Shown: in pieces, positions 10,870-23,350 of the stretch
How the letters are laid out: each line of letters opens with the position of its first letter
Numbering within the stretch: position 1 is the stretch's first letter
Assembly (NCBI RefSeq): GCF_030272615.1
Contig: NC_081406.1
Coordinates: forward strand, 215,569,497-215,633,496
Reading direction: 5' to 3'
Length of the DNA: 64,000 bases
DNA from: Cryptomeria japonica
Taxonomy: Eukaryota; Streptophyta; Pinopsida; Cupressales; Cupressaceae
Notes under the pieces: generated by a model
Database searches by the model: none
What the model was told of the DNA's origin: nothing
The model's input: the letters and a program-made list of their open reading frames with translations, nothing else
Program-made: the position numbers and the translations under genes

Positions 10870-13800
10870 ATGCCTGTTGAAACAAGATCACAATCTAAGA
10901 AGATGGGAGAACCAATGTATCAACCCATGGACAACATAGCAAATTTGCAGTTTCAAACTAGTCAAACAGTGCAAGTTGAAGCTTCATCAAACACATCTCT
11001 ACCACCATATGGAACGGTTCAACTTGGACCACCACCATTATATGAACCAGTGTTTGTACCTATGAAACTAGGACAGGGGAGTGTCCCACCAACTCCAAGA
11101 GGAAGTGCACCTTTCAATTGGAACCAACCAAACTTGCAATATGATATTCAAACTCAAACATTATATGAAGAACAAACTCTTTCGAAAGGATTTGGTTCAG
11201 ATCAAGGCATCCAACAAGAAGTGAATCCAAATATCCAACTAGACTCTTCATCTGATTCTGATGATTCAGATGATATTGACATGTTCCTTCAAGATCCAAA
11301 TATAACAAAAAAAATGGATAAGTTCTTGAATAAGGTCTTTAAGATGTTTCCACAAAAGTATCTTAACATGATGAGTAATGTGGCTTCCTCAAATGATCAA
11401 ATTAATGTGCAAACACAACAAGGCAGTGAGCTGTTAAGTTTCTCCTCACATCCAAATGAAGAAAATGTACAACAAGGAACTCAACCTACCTTGATGAGTA
11501 AAAGTGCTTTAAAGGAATTGATAGTGACTATTCCTCAAAAGTCACCATTTGAGACAATAAATAATCCATTATTCAATACAACGCCTGTAATACAAGATCA
11601 AATGAAGACCACGCAAATATCGACAATGGTTCCTCAACAAGAAGTGATTCCTCACATGCATGAAATTGGATCAACATCTAAGATGCAAGAAAGTTTCACG
11701 ACTGGAATGCCTCATATCACTAATGTCCTAAGCAATTCCATGATGCAACAAAGTTCTTACGTCCCACTAAGTTCAATATCTTTGTCAAACACTATTACGA
11801 CAGATCCTTCGATAATGGCTACACAAAGAGCTACGGGTAGTGGTTCGCACCACCAGCAATTGTTGCAACAATTGAGTAATATACAAAAGGTACAATCGAA
11901 TGTGCAAACAAATGACGTGCAACAACAACAATATCGCATACGACAACAAATTGCAGTGCCTTCGGCACCATTACAAGTTAATGCAAACTTGCAACCATCA
12001 CAATGGATTGGACAAACAACATGGCAAGTTAATGCAAGTGCTATACCCCATCCTAAGGAGAAGCAACGAAAACCATCTAAACAAAGTTTTTTTCAAATGA
12101 TGGGATATACACCATGACAACAAATGGCACAAAGTCAACAAGTTCCGATCTGTCAGCCTCAACACCAACATGTGCCAAGGCAAACAAGCTATCCTCCTTT
12201 ACAACCGCAAGTGGCACCTATGCAATATCAACAGCCTACTCAATTGCAATATCAACCTAGGCTCCAAGAAGCACAACAACAAGGTCAATGTCAAAGCATA
12301 GCACAACCGCAACAACAAGAGATGTACCAAGAGCTTTATGTGCCAGAAATGTCAAAAAAGCCCATTGCAGAGTATCAACAACTGATCGGAAATGTGGTAT
12401 ATCAACAAAGAATACCAACTGGGATTAATGATGGACCTCTAAAGTATGATACAATTGCACAACAACTTGAGATGTTGCAACAAAAAGTTGATGCATTAGA
12501 AACTAAAGGAACAAATAAATTGTATACAGATCAAGATTTATGTCCTAATCCATTTGATAAGAGTGTATACATGCCTCCATTCCCTAAGCATTTTGAGGCA
12601 CCCAACTTTGAGAAATATAAAGGGAATGGCAATCCAAAAGATCACATTCGAGCATTTTTTGCGGCATGTACGGAAGTGAGCTATGAGGAGACATATTTAA
12701 TGCGATTATTTGCACGAAGTCTCACAGGACAAGCCATGGATTGGTATTCACATTTGCCAGGAAATATAAAGACTTGGTCGGAATTGGCTCAAAAGTTTTT
12801 ATCTCATTTCACGTTCAATATCGACAGTGACGTGACTATGTTGGATTTATGCAATACCAAACGAAAGCAAGGTGAACCATTAGTGACTTTCTTGCAACGC
12901 TGGCGAAGCTTGTATAGTCGTTCTTCTCTCGATATACCTGAAGAACTGCAAGTGAATCTGTTTATCCAGAATTTGGTCCCAGAAATGATGTATGAGCTAA
13001 AATTGAAAAGTCCTAGTACTATAGAGAAACTCATTAAGAAAGGAATGAGTATTGAAACAGCTCTTTTAGCTAAAGGAATTATCAAGCTCAATAAAGATAA
13101 TGACAATACAAATTATTTAGGGGATAGAAACAGATTTTGGTATAAGAATAAGAATGTCACTAATGATGGTGTTGTTGATGCGAGAGCGGTGAATGCAAAT
13201 CAACCTCCATTCACAATTAAGAAAATGAGTGTTCCTAACATGTCAACTATGGAACAAAATCAAGTACCAAGGGGCAATGTTACTCAACAGCCGCAATATC
13301 AGCAAAATGCTCAACAACAGCATACTCAACAATATAATCATCAACAACAAGGCCAACAAAATCAACAACGCAAACCCTTCCGATCGCGGGATGGGCCTCC
13401 TCGATAGTTTACGCCATTGGGAGAGCCTATTGAATCAGTAATGAAGCAATTAATACAAGCGAAATTTATCAAGCTACCAGATATTAAAGCAGAACCAGCG
13501 GTAAAGCCGCATTGGTGGAATGATAATGCGTACTGTGAGTATCATTGGTCCAAAGGACATAAAACTGCTTCATGCTTTCAACTAAAACATATGATTCAAG
13601 ATTTATTGGAGAAAGGAGTAATTGAGATAGATCCACCCCACCCGACCTCTAACACTGATCATACTATTTTCAAAACTCCTTTGCTTGATCATGACAAGGG
13701 TAAAGCGTCTTCTTCCAACTCTGCTCAAACAGCCAATTATGCAAATACCGGTTATTACAATGTTATTAATTGTTTTAATGCATCAAATGAGTATGTTTCC

Positions 13801-13870
13801 ACCTTGCGAATAAAAGAACAAGATTCTTCTTGTGTTGTCACCACTCGTCGGTCTAAAATTGTCTTGAAAG
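10870..13870 (+). pseudogene. Element A gag (capsid and nucleocapsid), interrupted by two stops
   Basis: It starts MPVETRSQSKKM. A long Gln/Asn-rich low-complexity N-terminal part (to about 12540) precedes the capsid-like retrotransposon gag domain (about 12590-13100; motifs GNPKDHIRAFF, RLFARSLTGQAMDWY, FLQRWRSLYSR). Then come another Q-rich run and a zinc-knuckle-like C-x2-H-x4-H-x4-C (CEYHWSKGHKTASC, about 13530-13575). The same frame runs throughout but is cut by TGA at 12115 and TAG at 13405. Both look like C-to-T changes in CGA and CAG. The first ATG was taken as the start because it follows a noncoding leader and begins the longest frame. Gag would form the cytoplasmic particle that packages element RNA. 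Confidence 0.85.
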
Positions 13871-14562
13871 GAGCTCCTGCCGCTCCTCCCAAACCAATTC
13901 CTGCAAGTCAGTATAATCTTTTGGATCATCTAGGAAAAACATCTGCACAAATATCCATTCTAGAGTTGTTGAAAATGTCTCCCATGCATCGTGCAGTCCT
14001 AGATAAAGCTTTGACTGAGTCCACTATCCCAACAGATATTGATGTTGACCAATTTCAAGCACGGATTGGACATTTAGCTGTTTCGAAAACTGTCAAATTT
14101 TCCGATAGTGATATCTCACCTGACAAGCTTCCCCATAATGACCCTTTGCACCTAGAAGTCTTTGTCCATAATTGCAAAATCCGGCGAGTCTTGATAGATG
14201 GTGGAGGGGGTCTTAATATCTGCACCTTGAGAGTGGTCATTGGCCTCGGATATATAGAAAATGATATTGATGCTTCTAAAAGAATAACAATCAAAGCCTA
14301 TGATGACGCTGAGCGCCCATCCAAAGGGATAATTACCTTGCCTATCAGAGTTGGTCCAGTGACGGAAAAAACTTTCCTACAAGTCCTAAACCTTGACCTC
14401 CCTTATAATATGATCCTTGGCTGTCCATGGATCCATGCCATGAAAGAGGTTCCATCCACTTATCATCAATGTCTAAAATATCCTTACAATGGAACTAAGA
14501 TAACAATTCCAGGAGATCCTAATCCATTTAAGTTCTGTGCTACCCTAAAGGCTACTCCTTAG
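13871..14562 (+). pseudogene. Element A aspartic protease region
   Basis: It is in frame with gag. It shows a conserved leader ISILELLKMSPMHRAVLDKAL, then the active-site segment RVLIDGGGGLNICTL (D-G-G form), then KRITIKAYDD, GPVTEKTFLQVL and the NMILGCPWIH segment (the I-L-G strand near the C-terminus of retroviral-type proteases). It would process the Gag-Pol polyprotein. It ends at TAG 14560-14562; a further TAG follows at 14653-14655 before the next open stretch. Element B carries the same region with DGGAGLNICTL, so D-G-G appears normal for this group. Confidence 0.8.
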
Positions 14563-14679
14563 CAGCAAGTTCCAGTCAATAGAGAGGCCAAATCAGACAG
14601 TTATGTGGATCCCAATGCATTGTTAGATGCTGTCAAAGGAAAACTAAAGATATAGGATCAAGGGTGTGGAGAATATTCA

Positions 14680-15080
14680 ATGGACCAAACATTCCTCATC
14701 AAAAATTTGCCAATATCTCCGAAATCATATGGAAAACTGCATTTATTACAAAAAGAACCCAAGGTCATTATTCAATATCAGCCTCCTACTACATTTGCAA
14801 GATGGGGAGAACTTGACAAAGAAACTGTAGACGATGATGTCATAGATTGGCTCTATAAAGATCCAACTGAAACCCCACCTATCAAGTTGCCAGTGGAATT
14901 GTATGGCAAAGGATTTACTATGCTGCAGAAGAAAGGATATGATGGTTGCAGTGGCTTAGGTCTGAACAACAATGGAAGGCTAAAACCTATCATACCTGAG
15001 AGGCGACCCCCAACTTTAGGGTCAGGTTTTGTACCATTACGAATTGGATCCACATCTACCAAAGTGCCCACGTGTCGAAA
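14680..15080 (+). pseudogene. Element A G-patch-like domain after protease
   Basis: Same frame as protease and RT. The segment LYGKGFTMLQKKGYDGCSGLGLNNNGR has the spaced glycines of a G-patch (G-x-x-ML-x-K-x-GY-x-G-x-GLG-x-x-x-x-G), an RNA-binding module. Elements B and C have the corresponding region at the same place. A weakly conserved acidic and serine-rich linker follows to about 15700. Confidence 0.65.
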
Positions 15081-15699
15081 AGGGCATGACTCTGATGATG
15101 AAATAACACCTAAGGATATCCGACCCAAGACTGATTCTAATGAATGGGAGTGGAGTTCTTTTTCTTCCAGCTCCTATGCCCTTGACAATATCTTCATTGA
15201 CCCTAATAATTTGCCTATGGAGGACAAACATGAAATAACTCCTCTTCCTAAAACATGTCCTCATGCTTGGATAGAATCATTCTGGGATCCAAGCTCCAAA
15301 TCCAACATAAGCAGTTCGGATAGTGACACCATAGATGTTCACATTTTTACCATATCAACCCTCTCTATCTTTACAACTGATGATGACATGCCCCTCATTT
15401 ACCCCCAGCTTATCCAATATGACCAACAAGAACCGCTCACATTAGACTGTTTTCAAAATGACGAAGCAATTGCAGAGTTCCTGGGACTACGGGAAGGCAT
15501 ACCACAAGGCGATCATAAGGCAAGCTTTGTTATCGACATAGATTCCACAACATATTTTGGGGAGTCAACTCCCTCTTCCAGTCATGAAAAAGAAAAAGAA
15601 AAGAAAAAAAATCAAAAGAATAGATCTTTGAGTGAAAACCGTAAGGCACTCTCTGATCATACAAAAGTAAAAATAAAAGACATACCTATGGGTGAAAAC

Positions 15700-17147
15700 C
15701 TTTCTGAGGCACCCAAAGGTGGAAGAGTCGATGTACCCCTATCAATTCAGGACAAATCAACATTGCTGGTGGAGATGACCAAGGAAATAAATCTGGGAAC
15801 ACCTGATAACCCTAAGGTCATTCACTTTGCTGCCTCCCTGTCAAAACAAGAGAAAATAGATTTTATCAATTTCTTTCTAGAGAAGAAGATCAGCTTTGCG
15901 TGGTCCTATGCAGATATGCCTAGCCTTGATCCTGAGTTAGTCCTTCATCATTTGCCATTGAAAGCAGATGCTAAGCCCATTAAACAAAAGCTTAGAAAGA
16001 TGCATCCTCAGGTGACTCTTTTGGTCAAAGTGGAATTGAAAAAATTACTAGATGTGGGCTTCATCAGACCCATTGATTATGCAGATTGGATTTCAAATTT
16101 AGTACCAGTTAGCAAAGTAACTGGGGGCATCCGCATCTACACAGATTTTAGGGACCTAAATAAAGCATACCCTAAGGATGATTTTCCATTGCCAAACATA
16201 GACATCATAATGGACATGACGGCTGGATATGAGATGCTTTCACTAATGGATGGTTTCTCCGGCTACAACCAAATCCACATTGCACCTGAAGATCAACATA
16301 AGACTGCATTCACCTATGCTTGGGGCACCTATTTTTGGAATGTGATGCCCTTCGGTCTCAAAAATTTGGGTGCAACATATCAAAGAGCAATGACGACAAT
16401 TTTTCATGATTTCATGCATACTTTGATGGAGGATTATGTTGATGACTTGTTATGCAAATCTGTTACCAGAGATAGTCATCTAGCCATCCTGGGCCCAATC
16501 TTTGACAGAATGGAGACCTACAAACTCAGGCTCAATCCAAATAAGTGTGTCTTTGGTGTTACAGTTGGCAAATTACTCAGATACATTGTTTCCCACCGAG
16601 GCATTGAGGTCGACCCTGCCAAGGTCATAGCAATAATGGATATGCCTCCACCTTCAAACCTCCGGCAATTAAGAAGTCTGCAAGGAAAGCTCCAATCAAT
16701 TCGCCACTTCATAGCTCAGTTGGCCGACAAATGTCATCCATTCCAGCATCTATTGCACAAAGGTGTCACTTTTAAATGGACTGAGCAATGACAATCAGCC
16801 TTTCAAGCTCTCAAAGATTATTTGCTGTCACCGCCTATTCTAATGCCTCCTATCGATGGCAAGCCATTTTTATTGTATATCTCTACAACTGAAACAGCAT
16901 TAGGAGTTCTCTTGGCTCAACAAGATGAGAACGGCAAAGAAAGAGCTATTTACTATATCAGCCAGACACTAGTAGGCTATGAGCTAAATTATTCAACTAT
17001 TGAAAGGGCATGCTTAGCAGTGGTGTTTGCAACACAAAAGCTCTGACATTATATGTTAAGCCACCAAACATTGTTGGTTGCAAAAATTGATCCCTTAAAG
17101 TATTTGCTTAGCCGAGCAGCTTTGACAGGTCGCCTAGTAATTGGGTC
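15700..17147 (+). pseudogene. Element A reverse transcriptase and first RNase H
   Basis: RT motifs appear in order: LLDVGFIRPI, RIYTDFRDLNKAYPKDDFPLP, SLMDGFSGYNQI, MPFGLKNLGATYQRAM, and the catalytic YVDD box (in MEDYVDDLL, about 16430-16455), then the connection segment SLQGKLQSIRHFI. RNase H follows at about 16800-17140 (TETALGVLLAQ, STIERACLAVVFATQKL). TGA stops lie at 16789-16791 and 17044-17046, and the reading frame shifts near 17130-17147. It would copy element RNA into DNA. All key RT residues are visible; only the stops and the frameshift kill it. Confidence 0.9.
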
Positions 17148-17873
17148 ATGATCCTCAGTGAATTTGATATTGTGTATACGGAGCGAAAGGCGATCAAAGG
17201 ACAAGTCATAGCAGATCAACTTGCAGACGCTCCTATTTCTGATGATCATCCCATGTTGACCGATTTTCTAGATGAATCAGTCTTTGCTTTCACATCTTCT
17301 AATGAATGGAAGTTATACTTTGATGGGTCCCATACTAAGTTCGGGTCCGGAGCAAGTATCCTGTTTGTCACCCCTCAAGGTGATGCTATTCCAAAGTCTT
17401 ACAGAATAACTTTCCACTGTACCAATAACATTGCAGAGTATGAAGCACTGGTCACAGGACTCCGAGTAGTAGTCCACTGGAACATCAAGCATTTGCAAGT
17501 CTATGGAGATTCTCAACTAGTCATCCGACAAGTCAATGATGATTATGAAACAAAGGATGAAAAGCTTATTCCTTATAAGAACATAGTAGATTTCTTCAAG
17601 ACAAAATTCACAGCTATCCATTTTAGTCAAGTGCCAAGAATACAAAACAAGTCGGCAAATGCAATGGCTACGATTGCTTCCATGTTGAATATGCCTCATA
17701 ATATGGACAAGTGTGAATTCTTGGTCGAACAATTGCTGGTTCCCTCTTTTGACATTCCGACAGCTGACGTGATGTGCGTTCTTGTTGGTCCCAATTTCCC
17801 ATGGTACAATGACGTATATCATTATTTGAAATCCCAAACCTTACCACCTAACCTTTCCGCTAACCAACGCTGA
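17148..17873 (+). pseudogene. Element A second (archaeal-type-like) RNase H
   Basis: After the frameshift a new open stretch begins with the end of the connection (ILSEFDIVYTERKAIKG) and then an RNase H fold of the second type: LYFDGSH (first catalytic Asp), NNIAEYEALVTGLRV (catalytic Glu), YGDSQLVIRQV (Asp) and RIQNKSANAMATIASM. A duplicated RNase H of this kind between RT and integrase is a hallmark of Tat-lineage Ty3/gypsy elements. It ends with TGA at 17871-17873, after which the same frame continues into integrase. Confidence 0.8.
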
Positions 17874-19061
17874 GCCTTTATCCGACAGACAGCCAAATAT
17901 GTCATCATCGCTGACACCCTTTACCGCCGTTCCTTTGACCATACCCTCCTTAGGTGTTTGGATTCTGATGAAGCACAAACGGCTTTACACGAGGTTCATG
18001 ATGGTATATGTGGCGGCCATTTCAATGGTCTAAGCTTAGCCAAAAAGTTGATTCGTGCTGGGTATTATTGGCCCACTTTGGAAAAAGATGTTCATGATTT
18101 TGTTAAAAAGTGCTACAAGTGCCAGATCCATGGAAATTATATTCATGCACCAGCCCAAGAGCTTCATTCTGTCATATCTCCATGGCCCTTTTCTCAGTGG
18201 AGACTGGATCTTATCGGCAAGATTCAGCCAACATCTGCAAATGGACACAAGCTCATTATTACAGCTATAGAGTATTTTACAAAATGGATTGAAGCCATCC
18301 CCATGACCTATATCATTGGTGTCCAAATTTCAAAATTCTTGCTGAATTATATCATATGCCGGTATGGGGTTCCCCTTGCCATAGTCACTGATAATGGTCA
18401 CCCTTTTAAGAATAAAGATGTCAAAGAGCTCTATGAAAAATTTCATATTCAACATCGTTTTTCCAGTCCGTATTATCCACAGGGTAATGGTCAAGCTGAA
18501 GCATCAAATAAAACCATTATCAAGATCCTGAAGAAAGTTGTCAATGATGCTGGTCGAGATTGGCACATACAGTTAAATCCAGCACTGTGGGCCTATCGCA
18601 CTTCTATCCGCACCCCTACTGGTGCCACACCTTATTCCTTGGTGTATGGTGCGGAAGCCATTTTGCCTTTGGAAGTAGAGATTCCTTCCTTGCGGGTTTC
18701 CTTGCAGCATCTGATTGATGATGAGACACACAGAGTCTCTCGGCTGCATCAGCTTGAGATGTTAGATGAAAAGCGTCAGACAGCTTTGGCACATTTGCAA
18801 GCATACCAAAACCGTCTCCGTCGCTCTTATCATAAGAAGGTCAAAGGGCGACACTTCGAAGTGGGAGACCTGGTTTTAAAGGCAAATCCCAAGAATGCAC
18901 AGTCTACTGACATCATCAAGGGCAAGTTTGAACCTAATTGGGTTGGGCCTTTCATAGTAACTGCAGCCTATGGCTCGGGGGCATATCAGCTTGCGACTCC
19001 AGAAGGTGAACCTCTGTCTGGTCCTATCAATAGCATGAATCTTCGCAAGTACTGGGCATAG
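17874..19061 (+). pseudogene. Element A integrase
   Basis: It is in the same frame as the second RNase H. The zinc-binding HHCC segment is present (HDGICGGHFNG, then CYKCQ). The catalytic core shows D (WRLDLIGKI), D (IVTDNGHPF) and E (GNGQAEASNKT) with normal spacing, then ALWAYRTSIRTPTGATPYSLVYG. The C-terminal part (VGDLVLKANPK, KFEPNWVGPF, NSMNLRKYWA) is the usual GPY/F-type end without a chromodomain. This part is uninterrupted to the TAG after YWA. It would insert element DNA into the host genome. Confidence 0.9.
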
Positions 19062-20639
19062 TTTTCTCTCAGCACTTCTTCAAATATGATCCTGAAAAAA
19101 TATGAAAAAAAAGAAAAAATAAAAAAAATACAAAAAAAAGAGAAAAAAGCAAAAAAGCAAAAAAGTAACGAGCACAAAAATGATTCGCCCTCTAGTGAAA
19201 ACCTGGCAAACAGGCGCTTTGGGCAAGTATCATGGTGAAAACCTGGCAATCAGGCACCATGAGTAATGAGATTATTGCTCCGTCATCTATCATGACTTCT
19301 AGATATGCTTTCTCTCGGCTAGTTTATCATGCCTATCTTTGTCTCGACCCAATGTTCTATTCCAAGCCTGTTATTGGTCAACATCACTGTCTTGCCTATT
19401 CCAGTTTCTTGAACATATGTTTTGGTCCTGGTCTATGTGTCTTTCAAGTGCGCATTGGGTGCCTTCCCCTTGTCATGATCAAACACTGGAGCATAAAAAT
19501 CAAATACTGTCCTAAAAAAGTCATAAAAATTGGAAAATGTCCTTAAAAAAATCCAAAAAAAAATTGAATAATGTCCTGAAAAAATCCCTAAAAATATCAT
19601 ATAAAGTCCTGAAAAAATGAAAACACAAAAAAATTGTAAAAATCCAAAAACAAGCAAAACAAAAAAATAAATAACCCCTGTGCATAGACAGCTCACTAAG
19701 TATACATCCAATAACTCGTAATCCAACATTGTGCTCATGCTTTAGCCAGGTGAACTTTTCAATCAAACCAAGCATTCAAACTGATCCAAATTGTCATAAC
19801 AATCGAACATCAACATCAATGTTGTTTGTCCTTGTCTCTTCTATCATGGGTCTTATACAGGGTGTGGTATACTCGAAACCAGACTGTGTCCTGTCTTAGA
19901 CGGGGTACCGCATTTCCTGAAACCAGACAGCATGATCGTCCTATCCGCACTTTCAACTTTTGACAATGAAGATCAAGATGTTTTGTTTGAATTTGTGCAT
20001 CTTATCTTTTTATTGGTTTATCTTTGGCTTCGATCATGTTCCTGTGTTGCTCGATGATGTCACTGAGTGATTTAGAGTGACCGGGATGGCTCATGGTCTC
20101 TTTCTTTTTTTGATTGTGATTGTTTTTTGTCTGTGATGTGTCTGTCTTTTGCAAAAAGGGTTGCATTTCAACTCTGGCCTTCAATGCCATGATGCTACGC
20201 ATCCATTTTGCTACATAAAAATAAAGGTTCTCACCTACAAAGTGCATTACTCAAAGCAAGATTTTCGTCATCTCTAATTGTCTTCTATCTCATTTCTTAC
20301 TAACATTTCTTCCATCAGTTTGGATAGTCCGTTCGGTCTAGTGCTCTGATCTCCACATACACATGCTACATCCTGCATCCATTTGGTTAGTACATTTGCA
20401 TCAAACATCACATCACGCATATTACATCAAGCATTTTATCCATTTCATTTCATAAATACATCCAAAATACATAAAAATATATTCATACATGTTCATAAAC
20501 AAGTGCATAAGTCATCCATACATGGAAAATAATACATTGCATCCCATCATATCGATGCATATTACATCACACATCATAATAATATCGGAGTACAAAATCG
20601 GACTATCTGTCCTAAGTATGGCCCGCAGGCTGACTACAA
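19062..20639 (+). other. Spacer between pol and the antisense ORF of element A
   Basis: No coding signal. 19097-19170 is a very A-rich stretch of AAAAAAT-type words. 19192-19262 holds two copies of a GTGAAAACCTGGCAA(A/T)CAGGC unit; each contains a small CCTG-5nt-CAGG hairpin and is followed by CGCTTTGG or ACCATGAG. 19500-19665 has repeated GTCCTGAAAAAAT-type words. 20380-20590 is rich in CATCACATATTACATC-like words. Confidence 0.6.
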
Positions 20640-22515
20640 CATGTCAAACTACATAATGTCCACTATCTGTCATACGGAGCATGTGCCTCTATCACTGGCT
20701 GCTCCCTCTGTCCTCCTCATCCCTGCCATGTCTCGTAGATGATGTCCCTCCTAGTCCTAGCTGTGGTGGTCTCATCGGTCAACTCACCCCCATACTGCTC
20801 AATGACCTCCGAGAGTGTGACCTGCTCTCTATCCTCGATTGTGCCTGATACGAAGGTGCTCTCCACTCCGGTGGAACTGCACTCTCATATAGTGTCCTCC
20901 AATATAGTCTCTCCTCCCCGGTCTCTACCAGCATCTGTGCCATCTCCCGTGCACTGGCATCCCTAATCGACCCAATGAACTCAGTGACTCTCTGTCCCTC
21001 TCGCTGTGCCTGAGCTATGGCTGTATCTCGAGCCTCTGTGAGTCTGGCTATCTCTGCTCTGAACTACTCATGTTGTCTCTCCAATGTCACAATATAGTCC
21101 TACTGACTCGCTATAGTAGCCCTGCACATCTCCATCTCCTCTGTCCTAGCTGTCTCCGACTCTATGGGAATATCCTGCAATGTCTTCTGATCAGCTGAGT
21201 CTGGCTCATCATCATCCTCCTCACCATCATCTCCATCATTGTCCTCCCCACCATCATCCCCAACTCCCTCATCCTTGTCTCCGTCATCATCCTCACCCTC
21301 ATCATCCTCCTCGTCCTCATCATCTCCCTCCTCTCCTGTGAGTGGGAAGTCCTCCTGTCTCCTCGGTACTGGAATATCAGGATCAGTCAAGGGCACTGGC
21401 TGTCGTGGTGCAAACCATATCTCATACTCCTCTGTCATCCCAGCATCTACCACATCTGACCACCAATCCCATTGTCTCTGTTGTAGCTGTGCAAAGTCAG
21501 CATATGCTATGTGTGGCTGAATCATACTACCCCACTGACTCGTCTCTCTATGAGATCGGGCAAAGCATGCCATCCTCCTAGGTACATCCTGTGTCTCTCC
21601 AAACTGTCGTCTGACCCTCTCTGGCAGGTACATCTCAATCACTCTCTGGCGGTTCACTGGTCTCCCAATCAGGTACCTCTCCTATCTGCAATATGGTAGT
21701 TCTTCATGATCATCTGACCATCTGGGGCAATCTCAATATGGCCTCCATATGAACTCTCTCAGTCTGTCTAGCTCATGTCGCTAGTATAATATGTATCCAA
21801 ACGGACCCTGTCTCAGTGCTCCTCCATAGCTATACACATATGGTCGCTGTGGTACAATCTGTCTCTCTGTAATCGGTCGACATATGGCAATGTGCTCAAA
21901 TGCCCATACCTGTAGCAATGTGACTCCACAACTCAGAGTCTGCACTCCCTGATACGCTATCTGATGCAGATGGAAATACAACATAGCAAGTACACATGGT
22001 CCCCATGCATACACTGTCCCCTTTGTCACCATCCGCTCTAGTACTCTTCCCCAACCAATAGGGAATCCATGTCCTCGTCTATCCCCTGCTAGAAGACATG
22101 CTATCACAACTGCTATCACCACATATCATCGATCATACTTGGCAGCCATGCTCTCCCAGCCGATCTCCCTCTCAACAATGTCCAGATTGTCTGTGTTGCA
22201 CTCAAATAGCCTACACAATGCATCTCTACCTGTCACTGGGTCGTACTCTATCATCTCCCCATGTATCAGAATGTGGAGGATGCGCCATACATCCTCTAGA
22301 GTCACCATCGCCTCTCCAGTCGCCAAATGGAAAGAGGAGGTCTCCGAATGCCATCGCTCTGCCAATGCGGTAAGCAATCCTATGTTTGCCCTAATCTCGG
22401 GCATGTATGTGATGTAATATATCCCTAGTCCTGCTAATGTGTCTCTCTCTATCCTCCTGATTCTATGTCGTAGCATGAAACAATCAGGTCGATTCTCTCA
22501 CGTGATCAATGGATA
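20640..22515 (-). pseudogene. Antisense plant-mobile-domain (PMD) ORF carried by element A
   Basis: This is a single minus-strand frame of roughly 600 codons. The N-terminal part (22476-22126) has LAGLGIYYITYMPEIRANIGLLTALAERW and FHLATGEAMVTLEDVWRIL, the signature of the aminotransferase-like plant mobile domain family. The middle (22122-21781) has WGPCVLAMLYFHLH and GVTLLQVWAFEHIAICRP, and the C-terminal part (21657-21100) has ERVRRQFGETQDVPRR. An acidic tail (EEGDDEDEEDDEG and similar) and a charged, coiled-coil-like end (to about 20660) follow. Stops occur at 22126, 21781 and several more sites, each readable as CGA or CAG changed by C-to-T. The true start may lie upstream of 22476. PMD proteins exist both as host genes (MAIN, MAIL types) and as passenger ORFs in Tat elements. 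Confidence 0.8.
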
Positions 22516-23336
22516 CTATCGACTTTGCATCACAATCGGGGCATCTTTTTGTCAGTTTTATGGTTTGCTCCTGTGGGGTGCATATTCTCATTTTCGTGTC
22601 TAACTCAGGGTGTTTTTCATCTACATTGGCCTATCCTACCCTTCTCCCCCCTTGTCAGGTCATTTGCATGCAGTTTCGAATCAAAAGTGAGTCATTTATG
22701 AACTCTTGCACCTGTGTCATAGAAACTGCGCTTGTGTTAGGTAAATTGTGCTTGTGTCTTCCTACACAAGCACAGAACACTTGACACAAGCACAGAATTA
22801 GACCACACAAGTGCAGAAGTCCTCTTTTGCATCCCCTGTGGGCCCCGCAATGTCCCGCAAACGAGTCAAATTCATGAAATTCAACACATGGGTTTTCGAG
22901 ATACATACCGCTGCTCCTGCATCCTCCGGTCATCTGAATGTGCATACACGTTCTCCAAGGTGATCCGCCATGGGAATGTTCGCCATCTCTCTGCACGTGT
23001 CCTTGTCCAAAGCAACAAATCCTCCTCTTTAGCTAGTAAAAATGAGCAATTTTCACCCTCTTGGTCTCATTTATGGCTCTTTGTCATTGTATAGATGGAC
23101 GTGCATCCTCTCCATCTTATGTTGGTCGCAGTCTTGTGCACCTTACATTGCTTGTCCGTCATGCATCCGATCTCCGATTGTCAGTCCGTTCAATCCTATC
23201 ATTTTTATCGATCAATTGGCCTCTTTTCCGCATGTTTCTGGCCAATTCCTCGAGGGGGCATGCATATGTCATTGTCAAGTGTCTGGGGCATTTTAGTTAT
23301 TGTTCTTTGAAACAATGCTTAAAATTGCATTGTCTC
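22516..23336 (+). other. Noncoding 3' untranslated part of element A
   Basis: Between the PMD ORF and the polypurine tract. It contains a local cluster of GTGCTTGTGT and CACAAGCACAGAA words in both orientations (22725-22820) that could pair as a hairpin. No coding signal was seen. Confidence 0.5.
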
Positions 23337-23350
23337 AAAGAGGGGCAAAA
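23337..23350 (+). promoter_or_regulatory. Polypurine tract of element A
   Basis: AAAGAGGGGCAAAA directly precedes the LTR start TGTAGACACCC. This is the expected primer site for plus-strand DNA synthesis and shows that the internal region belongs with this LTR. Confidence 0.9.

Noticed and set aside
10870-22515. Strand-biased cytosine editing during reverse transcription as the cause of the stops
   Set aside because: C-to-T-type stops occur in both plus-strand gag-pol and minus-strand PMD frames, so both DNA strands were affected.
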